Shown: in pieces, positions 62,987-64,000 of the stretch | How the letters are laid out: each line of letters begins with the position of its first letter | Position numbering within the stretch: the stretch's first letter is position 1 | DNA from: Anas platyrhynchos | Lineage: Eukaryota; Chordata; Aves; Anseriformes; Anatidae | Direction: 5' to 3' | Length of the DNA stretch: 64,000 bases | Assembly: GCF_047663525.1 (NCBI RefSeq) | Contig: NC_092589.1 | Coordinates: 24,487,001-24,551,000, forward strand | Notes under the pieces: model-generated | Seen by the model: the letters and a program-made list of their open reading frames with translations, nothing else | Told to the model about the DNA's origin: nothing | The model's database searches: none | Position numbers and translations under genes: made by a program

Positions 62987-63832
62987 AGAAGTGGAGCTGC
63001 TCATGTAATTTCCTGTCTTCATGAACTAAAATTCTTTGAGCACCCAAAATCCTGTGAGGTGAGCAGAGCAGCACAAATAACCAGGCTGCAATTCACATCT
63101 GAATTGCTGGATTCCAAATTTTCACTTGCAAGACTGAGCAAGGCAAAAACATGGTACTGCAGAGTCAGGAAAACGGTAAAGTGTTGGTATCTTAAGATTT
63201 TCTTGCGCATCTTCCTTCCAGTTAGATTTAAGCCTTCTTTTGAACTGTTTTGACATTGCGGATTTATGTTAGGCTCTGGGATTCTGAGTTCTGCTGTATC
63301 TCAGAGGGTTGTGTGCCACACACTGTTTAAACATTACTGCAGCTACACTTCAGTACTTTTATTTTGATAATTTAAAAAGGGATGCTATGAAAATGAAAAG
63401 GCTGTGAAGTGAAGGTAGAATTACCCATTTTCTATTTTGCTTCTAGTTACTTGGCACAAATATTAGAACCAGAAAGAAATAAAAAGCTCTTTTCTTTTTT
63501 TCCTCAAAAAGCAAGGGAATATTTGCCAAATACCAATCGTTGTAACAAGACTTTGTTATGAAACAGCTCCCTGCTTGATTCCAGGAAAAGGATAATTGTT
63601 ATCTGGTACATTCTGCAGGGCTCGCAGAGCTGATTATGCGTATACATGCGTATATAATAGTTTTGAATATAGTCTCTCATTTCAGCAACATTAACTGTTC
63701 ATGAGAACTCCTACATAGAGATTTTGAAACAAAATGTTTTCCACCTATATAAATATTTTCTGTTTTGAAAATTCTTAGCTTCTACTATATTCAACACATT
63801 CAAGGATTCTTTTGTTTTAATTTATATGCATT

Positions 63833-63874
63833 ACGCATAATGTATATGTATATGTTTATATATACGCATAATGT
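63833..63874 (+). repeat. AT-rich stretch with 11-bp direct repeat
   Basis: ACGCATAATGT occurs at 63833-63843 and 63864-63874, separated by TATATG-type alternating sequence. Confidence 0.85.
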
Positions 63875-64000
63875 GCATTAATGTCTTCTGTATAATAAGT
63901 GTGCATGTACTGTGTTGTAGATTAATTAAAAGCTTAACTTCCTTCCCATAGGAAGATTAAATATGTATATTAAAACAAAAAATCTTCTAGGTGAGATTTT

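Larger units (their letters stand above)
58499..64000 (+). other. DISP1: DISP1 intron after the first coding exon (left part)
   Basis: The intron begins with GTAAGC at 58499 and runs past the window edge. I see no further recognisable DISP1 exon; the first membrane-span exons must lie to the right. The stretch is AT-rich and holds an A16 run (58757-58772), an A11-G11 junction (60638-60659), two small AT-rich hairpins (59985-60007 and 60110-60127), a 14-bp direct repeat (62953-62986), and an AT-rich block near the right edge with an 11-bp repeat (63833-63874). Open frames here are short and resemble no family I know. Confidence 0.85.

Noticed and set aside
1..64000. CRISPR array, bacterial operon, tRNA or rRNA gene, or intact endogenous virus
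   Set aside because: No regularly spaced repeats, no RNA gene structure and no viral reading frames were seen; composition and repeats are those of a bird nuclear genome.

Overview
The window is vertebrate nuclear DNA, almost certainly from a bird and most like a galliform (chicken, turkey or quail type). The evidence is three readable 3' fragments of CR1 LINE retrotransposons (18267-18637, 25015-25280, 34425-34801), one of them keeping the typical ATTCTGTG-type 3' tail; one likely much older CR1/L3-like relic (about 13909-13970); AT-rich non-coding DNA with many short homopolymers; two sharp CpG islands; and one clear conserved coding exon.

Only one protein-coding gene can be supported. A + strand exon at 57962-58498 carries the start codon and first 168 complete codons of DISP1 (Dispatched-1), the RND-family, sterol-sensing-domain membrane protein that releases lipid-modified Hedgehog from producing cells. 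The exon has a good acceptor, a strong Kozak ATG and a consensus donor that splits codon 169. The membrane-spanning part of DISP1 lies beyond the right edge.

Layout: 1-5345 is non-coding flank with AT-rich blocks. 5346-5720 is CpG island 1, with a YY1-type element and a consensus + strand donor at 5621. 5721-50865 is about 45 kb of non-coding DNA with CR1 copies, simple repeats, hairpins and a few exon-like segments near 38.3-39.3 kb. 50866-51440 is CpG island 2, with a consensus + strand donor at 51228. 51441-57961 is a 6.7 kb intron-like stretch with one exon-like segment (56518-56674). 57962-58498 is the DISP1 exon, and 58499-64000 is the beginning of the following intron.

Interpretation: island 2 is the likely proximal DISP1 promoter with a non-coding first exon. 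Island 1 may be a second, distal promoter of the same gene, or may serve a separate, perhaps non-coding, + strand transcript. Most ATG-started open frames in the window look like chance or CpG-island frames. No tRNA, rRNA, CRISPR, prokaryotic or intact viral element was seen.
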